Below are positions 1 through 9,774 of a stretch of 64,000 nucleotides of DNA, piece after piece (position 1 is the first letter of the stretch; every line of letters begins with the position of its first letter). The notes beneath the pieces were generated by a model. It did not search any database, was not told the origin of the DNA, and saw only the letters and a program-made list of their open reading frames with translations. A program made the translations under genes and the position numbers. Where the stretch lies: contig NZ_WLZY01000011.1 of NCBI RefSeq assembly GCF_010122465.1, positions 124,001-188,000 of the forward strand, given 5' to 3'. The DNA is from Phytoactinopolyspora mesophila. Lineage in GTDB: Bacteria; Actinomycetota; Actinomycetes; Jiangellales; Jiangellaceae.

Positions 1-1785
1 GCGGTACGGCTGTTCCTGGACCGGGTGCGTGCGACCCAGCCCGATCTCCACGTCGACGACGTCCGGATGCGGACCGTGACCACGATGTGCCGCCAACTGG
101 ACCGGCTCCCCCTGGCCATGGAACTGGCCGCGGTACGCATCCGGGCGCTCGGAATCGACGAGGTCGCCCGCCTGCTAGACGACCGGGTCGGCCTGCTCAA
201 TCACGGTGCGCGAACCGCTGCCGCCAGGCATCGCACTCTCGAGGCGGTCATCGACTGGAGCTACGACCTGCTCGACGAACGCGACCGGCGGGTGTTCGAG
301 GTGTTGTCGGTGTTCCGCGGCTCGTTCGCCGTACGCCATGCCAGGCAGGTGTGTGTACGGGTGGGTAGCACCGAGGCGCAGGTCATGGACAGTATCGAGC
401 GGCTCGTGTCGCGATCGATGGTGCAGGCCGAAACCGGGCCGGACGGTGGCCCCCGGTTCCGGCTGCTGGAGACGATGCGTGCCTATGCCGCCGAGCGGTT
501 GCGTGCCTCAGGGCGGGAGCAGGGGGCCGTCCTCGCTCACGCGCAGGTATATGTCGAGCTCGTACGGAAGCAGATGCAGGTCTTGAAGACCGAGCGGCAG
601 GCGAGCGCGGTCGCGGCCTTGATGAGTGAGGACCCGAACATCCGCGCCGCCCATAACAACGCGGTCCAGCGGCGGTTCGGCGCGCTGGCGCAGGAGTTCG
701 TCGGCGCCCTCGGCTACGTCGCCTGGATGCGCGAGGGCCGGGCGCCGGACTGGGGCATGGTGGTGCGCTCGTTGGACCTGCCTGCCCGCGACGTCGAGAT
801 CCGGCTGCGGGCCCTGGCCTGGGCCACCCACCTGGGCTCGGTGTTCGGGCACGCCGAGGAAGCCGTCCACTACGGCGAGATGGCCGCACGGCTGGCGGCG
901 GCCCACCCGGAGTGTCCCCTGCCGGAAGTCGGCTTCGCGTTGCTGGCCAGGGCACATGCACTGCACCGGCTGGGGCGCTGGGACGAGGGCGACGCGGTGT
1001 TGCGAGAGGCCCGGGAGGTCTCGGCCGTGGACGGCGACCAATGGACCCGCGCGGGCTGTGCCATGGTCCGCGGCCTGGGGGCGCTGGTACGTGGCTGGCT
1101 GGCCGAGGCCGACGAGCAGTTCATCGAGGCCGCGAACCGTTACCGCGCGTGCCCCGACCGGTGGGGGCAGCAGCGCGCGGCGTTGCGCCGGGCGATCGTC
1201 GGAGGTGCCCAGGGTGATCACGCGGGTGCGGCGCAGCTGCTGACAGAGGCGCTGGCCTTTCTCGACGAGCTGGAGCTGCCGGAAGCGGCCGTTCCGGCGC
1301 GAGTGGCGCTGGCGCGGGCGACTTTGTTCGCAGGTGACGTCGAGACCGCGCGCGGCATGGTGGAAACGCTGGAGCGTGGTGGGATCATCGGGCGGTTCAG
1401 CGAGGTGGGCGGGAGGGTGCTCCAATGTCGGGCTGTTCTCGCCGAACACGACGGAGCGGTCGACGACGCGGTGGAGCTGCACCTGGGGGCCGCGCGGCGG
1501 CTGCTGGACGCGGGGCTTTCGGCCGAGGCCATCGAATCTCTGGCGAGGGTCGTCCTGCTGGCCGGGCCTACGAGCTCTGCCGGGAGTTCCGCCGTGCAGG
1601 AAGCTGCGGCGGTGGCAGAAGGCAGTGCTGATCCGCGGGTACAGGCCACCGCGTGTGATGTGCGGGGGTTGGTCGACGACGACGCGGACGCGGCCCTGCA
1701 GCAGGCGGAGGCTAGGGCCATCCGCGCCCAGCATGGGCTGGCCATGCCGGCTCTGCTGGTTGCTCGCCCATGGGTGCCGGGTTGA
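1..1785 (+). CDS. AfsR/LuxR-like STAND regulator, C-terminal part (5' truncated by window edge)
   Basis: The frame is open from the first base, so the gene begins before the window; only the last ~595 residues are seen. The start of the visible part carries the end of an NB-ARC/STAND ATPase module (motif RLPLAMELAAVRIRAL, then a winged-helix stretch TLEAVIDWSYDLLDE). After it comes a long alpha-helical TPR-like array rich in Ala, Leu, Arg and Glu. This layout is standard for the C-terminal half of AfsR/SARP or LuxR-type signal-transduction ATPases of actinobacteria, where the TPR part senses a ligand or partner and the lost N-terminus binds DNA. The DNA-binding domain and Walker A motif lie outside the window, so the exact subfamily is open. 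It is convergent with the DUF222/HNH gene, 23 bases away. Confidence 0.8.
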   Translation, partial: AVRLFLDRVRATQPDLHVDDVRMRTVTTMCRQLDRLPLAMELAAVRIRALGIDEVARLLDDRVGLLNHGARTAAARHRTLEAVIDWSYDLLDERDRRVFEVLSVFRGSFAVRHARQVCVRVGSTEAQVMDSIERLVSRSMVQAETGPDGGPRFRLLETMRAYAAERLRASGREQGAVLAHAQVYVELVRKQMQVLKTERQASAVAALMSEDPNIRAAHNNAVQRRFGALAQEFVGALGYVAWMREGRAPDWGMVVRSLDLPARDVEIRLRALAWATHLGSVFGHAEEAVHYGEMAARLAAAHPECPLPEVGFALLARAHALHRLGRWDEGDAVLREAREVSAVDGDQWTRAGCAMVRGLGALVRGWLAEADEQFIEAANRYRACPDRWGQQRAALRRAIVGGAQGDHAGAAQLLTEALAFLDELELPEAAVPARVALARATLFAGDVETARGMVETLERGGIIGRFSEVGGRVLQCRAVLAEHDGAVDDAVELHLGAARRLLDAGLSAEAIESLARVVLLAGPTSSAGSSAVQEAAAVAEGSADPRVQATACDVRGLVDDDADAALQQAEARAIRAQHGLAMPALLVARPWVPG

Positions 1786-1808
1786 TGGGGGTAGACTCCG
1801 GCGCCGAG

Positions 1809-3569
1809 TCAGAAGGGTGGCGGATCGTCCCGGCCGGGCTCGGACTGCCCCGATTGTTCAGGTGGGCTGTGCCCACGGGCGGTGGCCGCGGCGCCGGCAG
1901 GTGGTGTGTCCGGCGCGATACGCGGGAACTCCACAACGCTGGAGTGGCCAGTAGGGCTGGTCCAACGCTGCCGGCCGCCGCCGAGATGCTCGACCTTCCA
2001 ACCAGCGCGGTGCTTGTGCACATGGCAGGCTTTGCAGAGTGCCGAGCAGTTACATGCCGAGGTAGGACCGTACGGCCACGGGGCGCGGTGGTCGATCTCG
2101 CACCGGTACGCCGGACGATGGCAACCGGGCATGACGCATTCGCGGTCTCGAAGGAGCACGAAGTCCACCAGGTCCTGCGGCGGAACGTAGCGCGTAGTGC
2201 CGTAGTCGATCGCCTGCCCACCGGCGGGCGCGGTGCCGACCCATCTCCAGACTCCTGCCGCGGCGAGGCTACGGGCGACGTCGGCGTCGATCGGGCCGTA
2301 CCCGTCCAGGTAACCAGGGTGTTCGTCCAAGCCCAACAGAGTGGACATCGGTACCGTCACGTTCACCGTGACCGGCCTCCCATGGGCTTGAGCCAACTTC
2401 GTGCCTGCCGGCGTGCCGCAGGCAGAACACCCGCGCTGCCCACCCAACCTGCCGGTGGCCAGAGATGACCACCCGAAGGAAGCCAGAGCATCAGCACGCC
2501 GCTGCGCTTTAGTGCGAGCCCCACACCGACCGCCAGAACCTGCTCCGGCTCGGCTTTCACGACTCGGGTCGGCGCTGGCATTCTCAGGGTCAGGGTCAGG
2601 GTCGTGGTCGCGGCACGTGCAGGTCCGCGAGTCCCGGCATGGGTCGCCTTTGTCGGCATCAGCCGCGGCGTTCAAAGCGGTCATGACCGCGGCGGCCTCC
2701 TCAGCCGGTAGGTAGGCGACCAGCCATGCCATGCCGTCCTCATCGGGTTCGGTCCACACATCTCGACGTTGCCGGGCCTCCCGCCGGCGCCGCTTGGCGC
2801 CAGCGGCGTCGAGTTCGTGGAGTAGTTCGTTCACGACCCGGGACAACTTCACGTCTGTCCATGTGTGCACGAACGGCAGTACTGCCTTCTTGATCAGGTC
2901 CGCGGTGCTCGCGTCGCACTTGCCCAATGCGGTGCTGAGGATCTGGGCCTGTCTCGCGTTCAGGCGCCCCTCGGCCAGTGCCTGGTGTACCGCGGGGTGA
3001 TCTTCGACCAGGCTCACCGCCTGCGCGACGAGTTTCTCCGCCTGGGGTTTGGTCCACGGCCACACCGCACACAAGGCGCTTGCTGTCACCGCAACGGGAT
3101 GCAACGACGCGAATCGGCCCGCGTCGTCATCCGGGCGCAACTCCGGGCGGCGGGTCAGCTCGGCGGCAGCCTCGGCTTGTTTGGCTGCAGCCCAGGCGAT
3201 GATCTTCTCCCATGCGGCGACCGCGTCGGCGAGTTCGTGAACACCGAGCTGGCTCGGCGGAAACGCTTCTAGCGCTTCCGCAAGGGCAGCGCCGGGGAGC
3301 ATGTCGGCGAACCCTGAATGGTCGACGCCCGGAACATGGCCCCACGGCCCGTTGAGCTCGTCCCTGTCGATCAGTTCTTCCGGATCGATAAGCCCTTCTG
3401 TGTCGGCGGTGAGCAATTCCTGCACGTCCGCCCACGGACGGGAGTGGTCCGGCGCGTCGAGCCCACCCAGGTCTTCTTCCACTAGTTGAGCCCAACTCGC
3501 ATCCGCCGTCATGGCTCTATCGCCGGGAGGCGTATGCCCCGGCGACTGATGACGGCTGCGTTGACTCAT
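1809..3569 (-). CDS. DUF222/HNH endonuclease-signature protein (13E12 repeat family)
   Basis: The protein has 586 residues. The N-terminal two thirds match the DUF222 helical region seen in very many actinobacterial proteins. The C-terminus holds an HNH nuclease core: a Cys pair (CVMPGC), the central EIDHRAPW histidine, then Asn in CNCSALCKACHVHKHRAGW with a second Cys pair and the last His. The cysteines should bind structural zinc and the HNH residues a catalytic metal. Family members are often multicopy and may be mobile. The 5' end is ambiguous: the first ATG at 3569 has no Shine-Dalgarno (SD) sequence and would be leaderless, while an ATG 19 codons in (3512) starts MTADASW. The upstream ~200 bases (3570-3767) are AT-richer than the surroundings and probably hold the promoter. 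Confidence 0.85.
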   Translation of the reverse strand: MSQRSRHQSPGHTPPGDRAMTADASWAQLVEEDLGGLDAPDHSRPWADVQELLTADTEGLIDPEELIDRDELNGPWGHVPGVDHSGFADMLPGAALAEALEAFPPSQLGVHELADAVAAWEKIIAWAAAKQAEAAAELTRRPELRPDDDAGRFASLHPVAVTASALCAVWPWTKPQAEKLVAQAVSLVEDHPAVHQALAEGRLNARQAQILSTALGKCDASTADLIKKAVLPFVHTWTDVKLSRVVNELLHELDAAGAKRRRREARQRRDVWTEPDEDGMAWLVAYLPAEEAAAVMTALNAAADADKGDPCRDSRTCTCRDHDPDPDPENASADPSRESRAGAGSGGRCGARTKAQRRADALASFGWSSLATGRLGGQRGCSACGTPAGTKLAQAHGRPVTVNVTVPMSTLLGLDEHPGYLDGYGPIDADVARSLAAAGVWRWVGTAPAGGQAIDYGTTRYVPPQDLVDFVLLRDRECVMPGCHRPAYRCEIDHRAPWPYGPTSACNCSALCKACHVHKHRAGWKVEHLGGGRQRWTSPTGHSSVVEFPRIAPDTPPAGAAATARGHSPPEQSGQSEPGRDDPPPF

Positions 3570-3767
3570 AACGACAACGATAATCGAACACAGTTCTTAT
3601 TTCAATCAGTTAACCAGGAAAAATAGTCGAATCAAACTGGTGAAGCGGGGCGGCAGTAGGCGGTCCATCGGCAGGAGAGCTGCGGATGTTGCCAGACGCT
3701 GTCTTATCGGCAGGTGCCGGCTACCGGGTCGTTCCGCCGGCCGCACGTGCTGCCGAACTCTTCGTAG

Positions 3768-6700
3768 TCACTGCCAATCTCCGCACTGAAGTACATGGCC
3801 CGCCACGGGATGGGACTGTGACTGCGCGTGCTCGACGAGCCGGCAGAGCGCGTTGATGCCTTGAAGCTGAACGAGGTTGGTAGCCGGAGCACTGAGCAGA
3901 GTGGGACTCCCGACGACGACGGCGAGCGACCGCGCGCGAGATATCGCGACGTTGAGCCGGTTGCGATTGGCCACGAAATCAACACCGCGGGGGGCGTCCT
4001 CGGCTGATGACGTGGTCAGCGACACGATGACGACGGGTGCTTCCTGTCCCTGGAACCTGTCCACCGTGCCGACTCGTGCTCGCCCGTTCAGCCTGCTGTG
4101 CAACAGGTTGACCTGGGCGTTGTACGGGGCGACGACCAGCAGATGGTCCGGCCCCAGCGGCGTCCGGGTGCCGTCGGCATCGGTCCACAGCCGCCCCGTC
4201 AGCTGGTCGATGAGCGAGGCGACGACGTCGGCTTCGGCGTCACTGCGGACGGCACAGCTGACGTGTGGCACCGGGACCCACCTGATGCCCGCGCCGCTCA
4301 GGACGTCGTCGCCGGCGACGATCTGCTGTTCAAGGCCTTCGCGTGGCAGGAGCAGGCCGTCGTAGGAGAGTTCGGACACCGGTGCGCACACGGCCGGGTG
4401 CATTCGCCACGTGACGTCGAGGAACAGCCCGTGCTCGGGTGGCACGGTGTCGTGATCACCGAGGACGTGCTCGAGAGCGGACACACCCGCGCCTTCCGGA
4501 TGCATCCCCTGGCCGGGCTGAGGGAGCTGCTGGGGATCGCCGAGCAGAATGAGGGCGCCTGCCCCCGCACCGGCGGCCACGGTGTTGGCCAGCGACAGCT
4601 GTCCGGCCTCGTCGACCACCAGCACGTCGACGTGGATCTCCTCGCGGGCGAAGAGCCACGCCGTACCGGCTACGAGGTTCGCCTGGCCGTCGCGCAGCGC
4701 GGTCTCCGCGTTGCTGTTGGTGCCGACGACCGTGACGCGGGGATGGGTGCTGCCGCTGCTCTCCCCGGCCTTCTGGACGGCACGCACGACGGGTTCCAAA
4801 TCGTCGTCGGCCTCCATCACGGCGTCGAGCAGGTTGGTGATGGCGCGGTGGCTCAACGCGGTGATACCGACCGTCTTACCGGCGCGCAGTAGTTCGATGA
4901 CGGCCCGCGAGCCCGAGTACGTCTTGCCCGCCCCCGGAGGTCCTTGCACAGGCAGGACACCGGTGAGCGACGGTGCCACCCGGCACAACGCCTGAGCACC
5001 CGTCTCGGTGCTGAGGCGCAGCGGGACGTCGGCGGCAAACCGCGGCGGGTGACCGAGCAGGAGGTCGCGCACCCCGCGGTACGGGCCGTCGGCCTCAACG
5101 CCGTGCTGGGCGACCCAGGATCCGACCCGCCGCAGGGCGGTTTCGAGGGGACCGGAACGGATGGGTCCACCGGGCAGCAAACCCGCCGGGTGGAGATCGC
5201 CACGCTGGAGTGAGCGTTTGAGTTCGACCTGGCCCAAGTCGAGATCCAGTGCGACGACGATGCTGGTCTCCGCCTCGGACCCGGCGTGCTGGGCCTGCTC
5301 GCCGACGCGGAGCCGGCACTCTTGCGGCGGGGTGGTGTAGCGCCAGACGCCGGAGCGTTTCTCGGTGCGGACCAGGACAGGGCTGTGCAGCTCGCCGAGC
5401 GCCGCGGGATCGTCGACGAGTTCGTCGAGGCCGAGCGCCTGGGCGCGGAAGAACTCCCACCAGTCGGCCCGGGCTTCACGCCGGTGCCATTCGAGTAGGC
5501 CGTTGAGGAGAGCGTGGGCCTGCTGCGCGGGGGTGCGCTCGTCACGATCCTCCGGCACGTCCGCGAGCAGAGCCGCCTCGATGGCCTCGAGTTCGGGGTC
5601 GCGTTCGGCATGGTGTGCGAGCGGCCCTTCGAGAGACGCATCGGGCCGCGGGAGCGGGCCAGTGGTGATGGTGAGCTCGGCCCGGCGCTCTTCGAGCCAG
5701 TCGCGCAGGCGGCGGGTGCTGATGCAGTCATCCCGGTTGTACGCCTCGATGTCGTCCAGGATCGATTGGTCGGGCTGCTCCAGCCAACGCTCGTATTCGA
5801 CGATGCTGGTGCCGGCGTCTTTGACGGACGCGCCGCTGCGGGCTTCGGCGTCGTAGAACTGCTCGAGCGCCTTGATCGAGTAGGACTCGGTGCCGATGCG
5901 CAGGCCCTGCCGGACCACCGCGTAGAGATCAACCAGCCGGCCACCACGCAACAGGGCGTCAACGTCGTCGACCCTGGTGGCGTAGCGCTGCGACAGTGAC
6001 TTGAGCCGGCTGGGCTCGTAAGGAGCGTAGTGATACACGTGCATGCCCGGATGGGCGTGCCAGGTCCGCAGGATGTGGTCGACGACGTCCTCGAACGCGC
6101 GTCGTTCTGCCTCGGCGTCGTGCGCCCACCAGGCGGTGAAGTGGTCGCGAGCGTCAGAAATGCCCCACAGGTACTCGAGACCGTGATCTCCCCAGAACGG
6201 GTCGCCTTCGAGGTCGAGAAACAGATCACCCGGATCCGGTTCGGGGAGCAGCGCCAAGCCATGGTTCGCCTGGACCGGGGTGATCAGCTGGTACGGCGGC
6301 AGATCTTGGGAACGGGCCGCCACCTGCAGGCGGGCCTGCTGCGCCAGTTTGGTCCGGGTGGACGGGGCGACGGAGCGGACCGTGGCCAGTGTCTGCTCGG
6401 GCGCGGCGGCGAGCGCCTCGACCGTCGTGATTCCGGCATCGTGGAAGGCCTCGCGCTGGTCGCGGCGCAGGGACGGAACGAGGACGAGGTCGTCCTCGGC
6501 GTGCCATTGGCCCGCGCAGCTCTGAGCCCACCGGCACACCGCACAATGCCCGACCCGGACCGGGCTCGTGGTGGGTGGATCGGCCAGCCAGGACTGGTAC
6601 TGGTGCATGGCCCGGCGGGTGTACGCGGCGACGTCGACGTACGGGACACTCACGCTCTCGCGATTGCCGAGAATGACGGTGAGTGTCTCGGGGGGTGTGC

Positions 6701-7181
6701 CTTGTAGCTGTTCAAGACGCTGGGCGTAGACAGCCATCTGCAGCAGGGCCGAGGCCTTGACCTGCCGGGCGAGTTTGGTGTCGGCGATGTTGTACGACCA
6801 GCTCCCCAAAGCACTGGCTCGGTGGTCATTGCGGATCAGGAAGTCGGCGTGCCCGCGCCAGCGTCCGTCGTAGAACGTGGCTTGAAAGATTCGCGCCGCG
6901 CCGGCTTTCATCGCGTGCAGCGTGAGTTGCTCGGCCTCTACAGGGTCGGACGTGGGAGGGATCTCCGCGACGTGGTGTTCACGCGACATGTCGGCGAGCA
7001 CGGCGACCTCGTGGGCATCACCTCGGGCGCGGATGAGGTCGGCGCTGGCGTCGTCATCCATGGGCTTGGGACGACGGCCCTCGGCAACCTCGCGATTCAG
7101 CGTGGTGAGGTGCGGGCAGGCCAGGTGGGCGACGAGGTCGGTGGGGCTCACCACAAGGCCACCGGATCCGTTGAGATACAT
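3768..7181 (-). CDS. TM0106-family RecB-like nuclease fused to RNase H-like and Dna2/UPF1-like helicase
   Basis: The protein has 1137 residues and three visible modules. Residues ~10-240 form a RecB/Cas4-like nuclease region with one early Cys (LACPHL) and a late Cys cluster (HCAVCRWAQSC), the layout of iron-sulphur-stapled nucleases. Around 310-500 is a YprB-like RNase H domain starting with DLFLDLEGDPFW. The C-terminal ~450 residues are an SF1B helicase: Walker A GPPGAGKTY, Walker B VLVVDEAGQL, GDPQQLPQPGQG, and motifs V/VI as GTVDRFQGQEAP and NRLNVAISRAR. The family is assumed to process DNA ends or RNA-DNA hybrids; the substrate is not known from the sequence. The ATG at 7181 follows a good AAGGGGG site. 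It is monocistronic as far as can be seen. Confidence 0.85.
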   Translation of the reverse strand: MYLNGSGGLVVSPTDLVAHLACPHLTTLNREVAEGRRPKPMDDDASADLIRARGDAHEVAVLADMSREHHVAEIPPTSDPVEAEQLTLHAMKAGAARIFQATFYDGRWRGHADFLIRNDHRASALGSWSYNIADTKLARQVKASALLQMAVYAQRLEQLQGTPPETLTVILGNRESVSVPYVDVAAYTRRAMHQYQSWLADPPTTSPVRVGHCAVCRWAQSCAGQWHAEDDLVLVPSLRRDQREAFHDAGITTVEALAAAPEQTLATVRSVAPSTRTKLAQQARLQVAARSQDLPPYQLITPVQANHGLALLPEPDPGDLFLDLEGDPFWGDHGLEYLWGISDARDHFTAWWAHDAEAERRAFEDVVDHILRTWHAHPGMHVYHYAPYEPSRLKSLSQRYATRVDDVDALLRGGRLVDLYAVVRQGLRIGTESYSIKALEQFYDAEARSGASVKDAGTSIVEYERWLEQPDQSILDDIEAYNRDDCISTRRLRDWLEERRAELTITTGPLPRPDASLEGPLAHHAERDPELEAIEAALLADVPEDRDERTPAQQAHALLNGLLEWHRREARADWWEFFRAQALGLDELVDDPAALGELHSPVLVRTEKRSGVWRYTTPPQECRLRVGEQAQHAGSEAETSIVVALDLDLGQVELKRSLQRGDLHPAGLLPGGPIRSGPLETALRRVGSWVAQHGVEADGPYRGVRDLLLGHPPRFAADVPLRLSTETGAQALCRVAPSLTGVLPVQGPPGAGKTYSGSRAVIELLRAGKTVGITALSHRAITNLLDAVMEADDDLEPVVRAVQKAGESSGSTHPRVTVVGTNSNAETALRDGQANLVAGTAWLFAREEIHVDVLVVDEAGQLSLANTVAAGAGAGALILLGDPQQLPQPGQGMHPEGAGVSALEHVLGDHDTVPPEHGLFLDVTWRMHPAVCAPVSELSYDGLLLPREGLEQQIVAGDDVLSGAGIRWVPVPHVSCAVRSDAEADVVASLIDQLTGRLWTDADGTRTPLGPDHLLVVAPYNAQVNLLHSRLNGRARVGTVDRFQGQEAPVVIVSLTTSSAEDAPRGVDFVANRNRLNVAISRARSLAVVVGSPTLLSAPATNLVQLQGINALCRLVEHAQSQSHPVAGHVLQCGDWQ

Positions 7182-7308
7182 CCGCGGCCCCCTTCGGCCT
7201 GCCTTGCCGGGTCAAGCGCCTGCTTGCTAGGTCAAGCCTGCACCATGCCACCGACACAACCGGTCACCTCAGCGGCACCCGCCCCCACTGTTCTCGATCA
7301 CCGAATGT

Positions 7309-8199
7309 TCAGTCGCCGAAAATGTGGCCGAGCAACTCGGGGCCGACGAGATCGACGTCGCTGAAGCGCCGCGCCACCGCGGCGAAGTCGGGGGCCCGCT
7401 GGGACAGTTCGTCACCGAGCCTGCGCGCTTCTTCTGTCTGACCGGCGGAGGCGAGCACAATGGCCCGCCAGAGGAGCAGATCGGAATCGAGTTCGGCGAC
7501 TTCGGAGTACTCCGGCAGCTGGTCGACCGCCGCGTCCGGTTGGCCGTCGAGGGCCAGCTCGAAGGCCATCACCGTGCGGTGATAACGCCAGTTGTGCTCC
7601 ACCATCCGGCTGAGCTCGCCCAGTGGGTCGGGATGGTCGTCGATCCGAAGATCGGTGATGGTGTCCCGCCACGGCCGCCCGCTTCGTTCCGCGCGGACGA
7701 CGAGTATCGCCGCCGAGCGCTGGCCACGCTCGTCACCGCCCGCGGCCTGTGCCGCCTTGAGCGCGTTCATCAACCGGCGCGGGAGCCAGCCCGAGGAGTC
7801 CTCGTACGCCTCGACCATGCTTTCCCATACCCGCGGACCGCGCACGATGTTGGCGAGCGACGCGCAGGTGTCTCCCTTGAGGTGCCCGGCCGAACCTACG
7901 CATGCCTCACCCGTGTACACCTCGATGGTGCCGTAGGTGTCGACCATGCCGACCTGGCGCCGCTCCGGATGGGGGTCGACGCTGCGCAGCGCTGTCAACG
8001 CCTCAGCTGCCGTGAGTCCGGCCCGCAGACCGTCGAGGCCCAGTTCGCCGTACATCGGCTCACCCATCGACTGAGTGGCGACGAGGCCGTAGCCGGGGGT
8101 GGCCCACGGGACACTGGACCCCACCGCGAAAGCCTGTGACTGGGTGGCCACACCCATGAAGCCGGTCTCGGGGTCGCGGGCGATGATGGAGTACGTCAT
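7309..8199 (-). CDS. DUF1028 family Ntn-hydrolase-like protein
   Basis: The 296-residue protein begins MTYSIIARDPETGFMGVATQS, the hallmark of DUF1028. These proteins have an Ntn-hydrolase fold and are often annotated as putative pilus assembly or amidase-like proteins, without a proven reaction. Conserved stretches QSMGEPMYG and GVGMVD-like (here QVGMVDTYG) are present, as is the family's Gly-rich LKGDTC segment. The last ~90 residues are a helical tail resembling TPR repeats, seen in longer members. It lies between the helicase gene and the protease gene, all on the same strand, with ~50-130 base gaps, so it may have its own promoter. Confidence 0.85.
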   Translation of the reverse strand: MTYSIIARDPETGFMGVATQSQAFAVGSSVPWATPGYGLVATQSMGEPMYGELGLDGLRAGLTAAEALTALRSVDPHPERRQVGMVDTYGTIEVYTGEACVGSAGHLKGDTCASLANIVRGPRVWESMVEAYEDSSGWLPRRLMNALKAAQAAGGDERGQRSAAILVVRAERSGRPWRDTITDLRIDDHPDPLGELSRMVEHNWRYHRTVMAFELALDGQPDAAVDQLPEYSEVAELDSDLLLWRAIVLASAGQTEEARRLGDELSQRAPDFAAVARRFSDVDLVGPELLGHIFGD

Positions 8200-8250
8200 T
8201 CACTCGACCCTAGAGGTTCAGCTCACGCGACGGCAGCACCGGCGCGATGC

Positions 8251-9603
8251 TCAGCGACAAGGGGTGTGGCCGGACGTGCCGTCGTGCCCGGTCACCCGGT
8301 CGATCAGCAGCCAGCCGTCATCCCAGACGAGCTCGTAGATGAGGGACCAGTTGGTGCAGGACTCACCTTCCGGGCCGTGCTCCGGCGCCTGGATGCTGAC
8401 GAATTCGAGCCAGACCTCGGCGCCGTCGGTCGTCTCCTCGATCGTGTGGATCTCGAAGCCGAAGTCGTAGCTCGTCTCGAGTGCCGCCGCGAACTCGTCC
8501 ATGGTCATCGAGTCCTGCAGCCTGGGCGAGAGCTGGTCGAACGCGAGCTCGTAGTCGCCGGTGTTAATGCCCGAGAAGTAGGCCGCCAGGGTGGTGACGA
8601 CCGTCATGTGCAGGTCGGCGGACTCCTCGACGCCGGGCAACTCGACGTCCGGTAACTCGGTGTGGTCCGGACCGAGCGGCAGTTCACATTCGGCCGGTTC
8701 CGGGATCTCGAGCCTGTCGGGTTCGGTCAGCCGCTCGGCGATGAGTTCGGCTCGCAGCGCGTAGCTGAGGCCTTCGGTTTCGAGGTCTAGCGCGAGCAGC
8801 ATGCCGACGACGTTCCCGTCCGCGCGCAGGACGGGGGCGCCCGAACTGCCGGGGCTCACATCCATGTTCAGCTGGATGTGTGGCCAGCGTGCCTCGCCGG
8901 CGCGCGCCGCGGTGCCGGTCGTCATGGTCAGGGGGCCGCCCCGGGGATGGCCGAGCACGGCGAGTGACTCGCCGGCTTCGACGTCGCGTTCAGCGAGGTC
9001 GAAGTGGTGGCCGCCGATTTCCGCGTGAGTGTCGATGACGGCGATGTCCATCTCCTCGTCCATCCCGACCAAGCTCGCCTGGTGGGCCTGGCCGTCGTTC
9101 AAGACGGCCACGGAGGCCGCCCCATCGACGACGTGCGCGGCGGTGACGATCCGGTTCCCGGAGACGAGGAACGCCGACCCGAGCCCGGTGCCGTCACACG
9201 TGGTTGCGTGCACCATGACAACTCCGGAGTGCACGTCGTCGTAGAGAGCGGTGAAGTCGGCGTCCGGACCGGTGGGTTCGGTCGCGGGCGAACCGGGATC
9301 CGGGCTGGCATGTTGTCCGCTCGGGGACGTCGGTTCCTCCGGCGTCCCCGGCGGCGAAGGGGCTGGGGTGGTCTGCGCGGGAGCGGTGGCCTCGTGCGGG
9401 TCGCCGTCGTGGTTGATGAGGTACGTACCCAGCGCGCCGCCACCGAGGACGGCCGCCAGCACCACGGACACAGCGACGACGGACGCCCGGGAACGCCACT
9501 TGGGCCGCGGAATCCGCGCACCGGCGCGCGGCGTCGCCGCCCCGCATCCGGGGCAATTTTTCTCGGCGCTGGAGAACTTCGCGCCACACCGCGTGCAGAA
9601 CAT
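8251..9603 (-). CDS. membrane-anchored trypsin-like serine protease with N-terminal zinc ribbon
   Basis: The protein has 450 residues from the ATG at 9603 (a GTG at 9621 is an alternative). Residues 1-22 form a zinc ribbon with C3, C6, C17 and C20. Residues ~40-62 are a single membrane segment, followed by a Pro/Thr/Ser-rich linker to ~115. The protease domain shows the triad: H157 (TAAHVVDG), D186 (EEMDIAVID) and S254 (SPGSSGAPV). The last ~110 residues form a separate alpha/beta domain of NTF2-like appearance. The topology puts the zinc ribbon in the cytoplasm and the protease outside, suggesting stress or cell-envelope quality control. It is divergent from the Hsp70 operon across ~170 bases, a pairing that hints at shared control. 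Confidence 0.85.
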   Translation of the reverse strand: MFCTRCGAKFSSAEKNCPGCGAATPRAGARIPRPKWRSRASVVAVSVVLAAVLGGGALGTYLINHDGDPHEATAPAQTTPAPSPPGTPEEPTSPSGQHASPDPGSPATEPTGPDADFTALYDDVHSGVVMVHATTCDGTGLGSAFLVSGNRIVTAAHVVDGAASVAVLNDGQAHQASLVGMDEEMDIAVIDTHAEIGGHHFDLAERDVEAGESLAVLGHPRGGPLTMTTGTAARAGEARWPHIQLNMDVSPGSSGAPVLRADGNVVGMLLALDLETEGLSYALRAELIAERLTEPDRLEIPEPAECELPLGPDHTELPDVELPGVEESADLHMTVVTTLAAYFSGINTGDYELAFDQLSPRLQDSMTMDEFAAALETSYDFGFEIHTIEETTDGAEVWLEFVSIQAPEHGPEGESCTNWSLIYELVWDDGWLLIDRVTGHDGTSGHTPCR

Positions 9604-9719
9604 CGCGGACCCCGCTTCCACCTTTCCTCATGGTGGCACAAGGAGCCGACCCTGGCGCCAGAGTTGCCCCGCGCGAACTCGCGGCGCTACCACCCAACAG
9701 CGAGGTCTACCGGTGGAAA

Positions 9720-9738
9720 TGATCTGTGGTTAAGATCA
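9720..9738. promoter_or_regulatory. inverted repeat TGATCT-N7-AGATCA between protease and hsp70 genes
   Basis: The interval between the divergent protease and Hsp70 genes contains perfect 6-base arms TGATCT and AGATCA separated by 7 bases, ending 36 bases before the hsp70 ATG. It could be an operator for the hsp70 operon. It is not a CIRCE element (TTAGCACTC-N9-GAGTGCTAA) or a HAIR element (CTTGAGT-N7-ACTCAAG), so the usual HrcA or HspR control is not indicated. The regulator is unknown. Confidence 0.35.
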
Positions 9739-9774
9739 CCAGCACTGAGGGTCACGTCGAATGCGGGTGAGCCT

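Noticed and set aside
9004-9774. Open frame extending the Hsp70 gene upstream
   Set aside because: It is antisense to the protease gene and has no Hsp70-like content; the ATG at 9775 begins the canonical N-terminus.
9604-9774. CIRCE or HAIR heat-shock element before the Hsp70 operon
   Set aside because: Neither TTAGCACTC-N9-GAGTGCTAA nor CTTGAGT-N7-ACTCAAG is present; only the TGATCT dyad was found.
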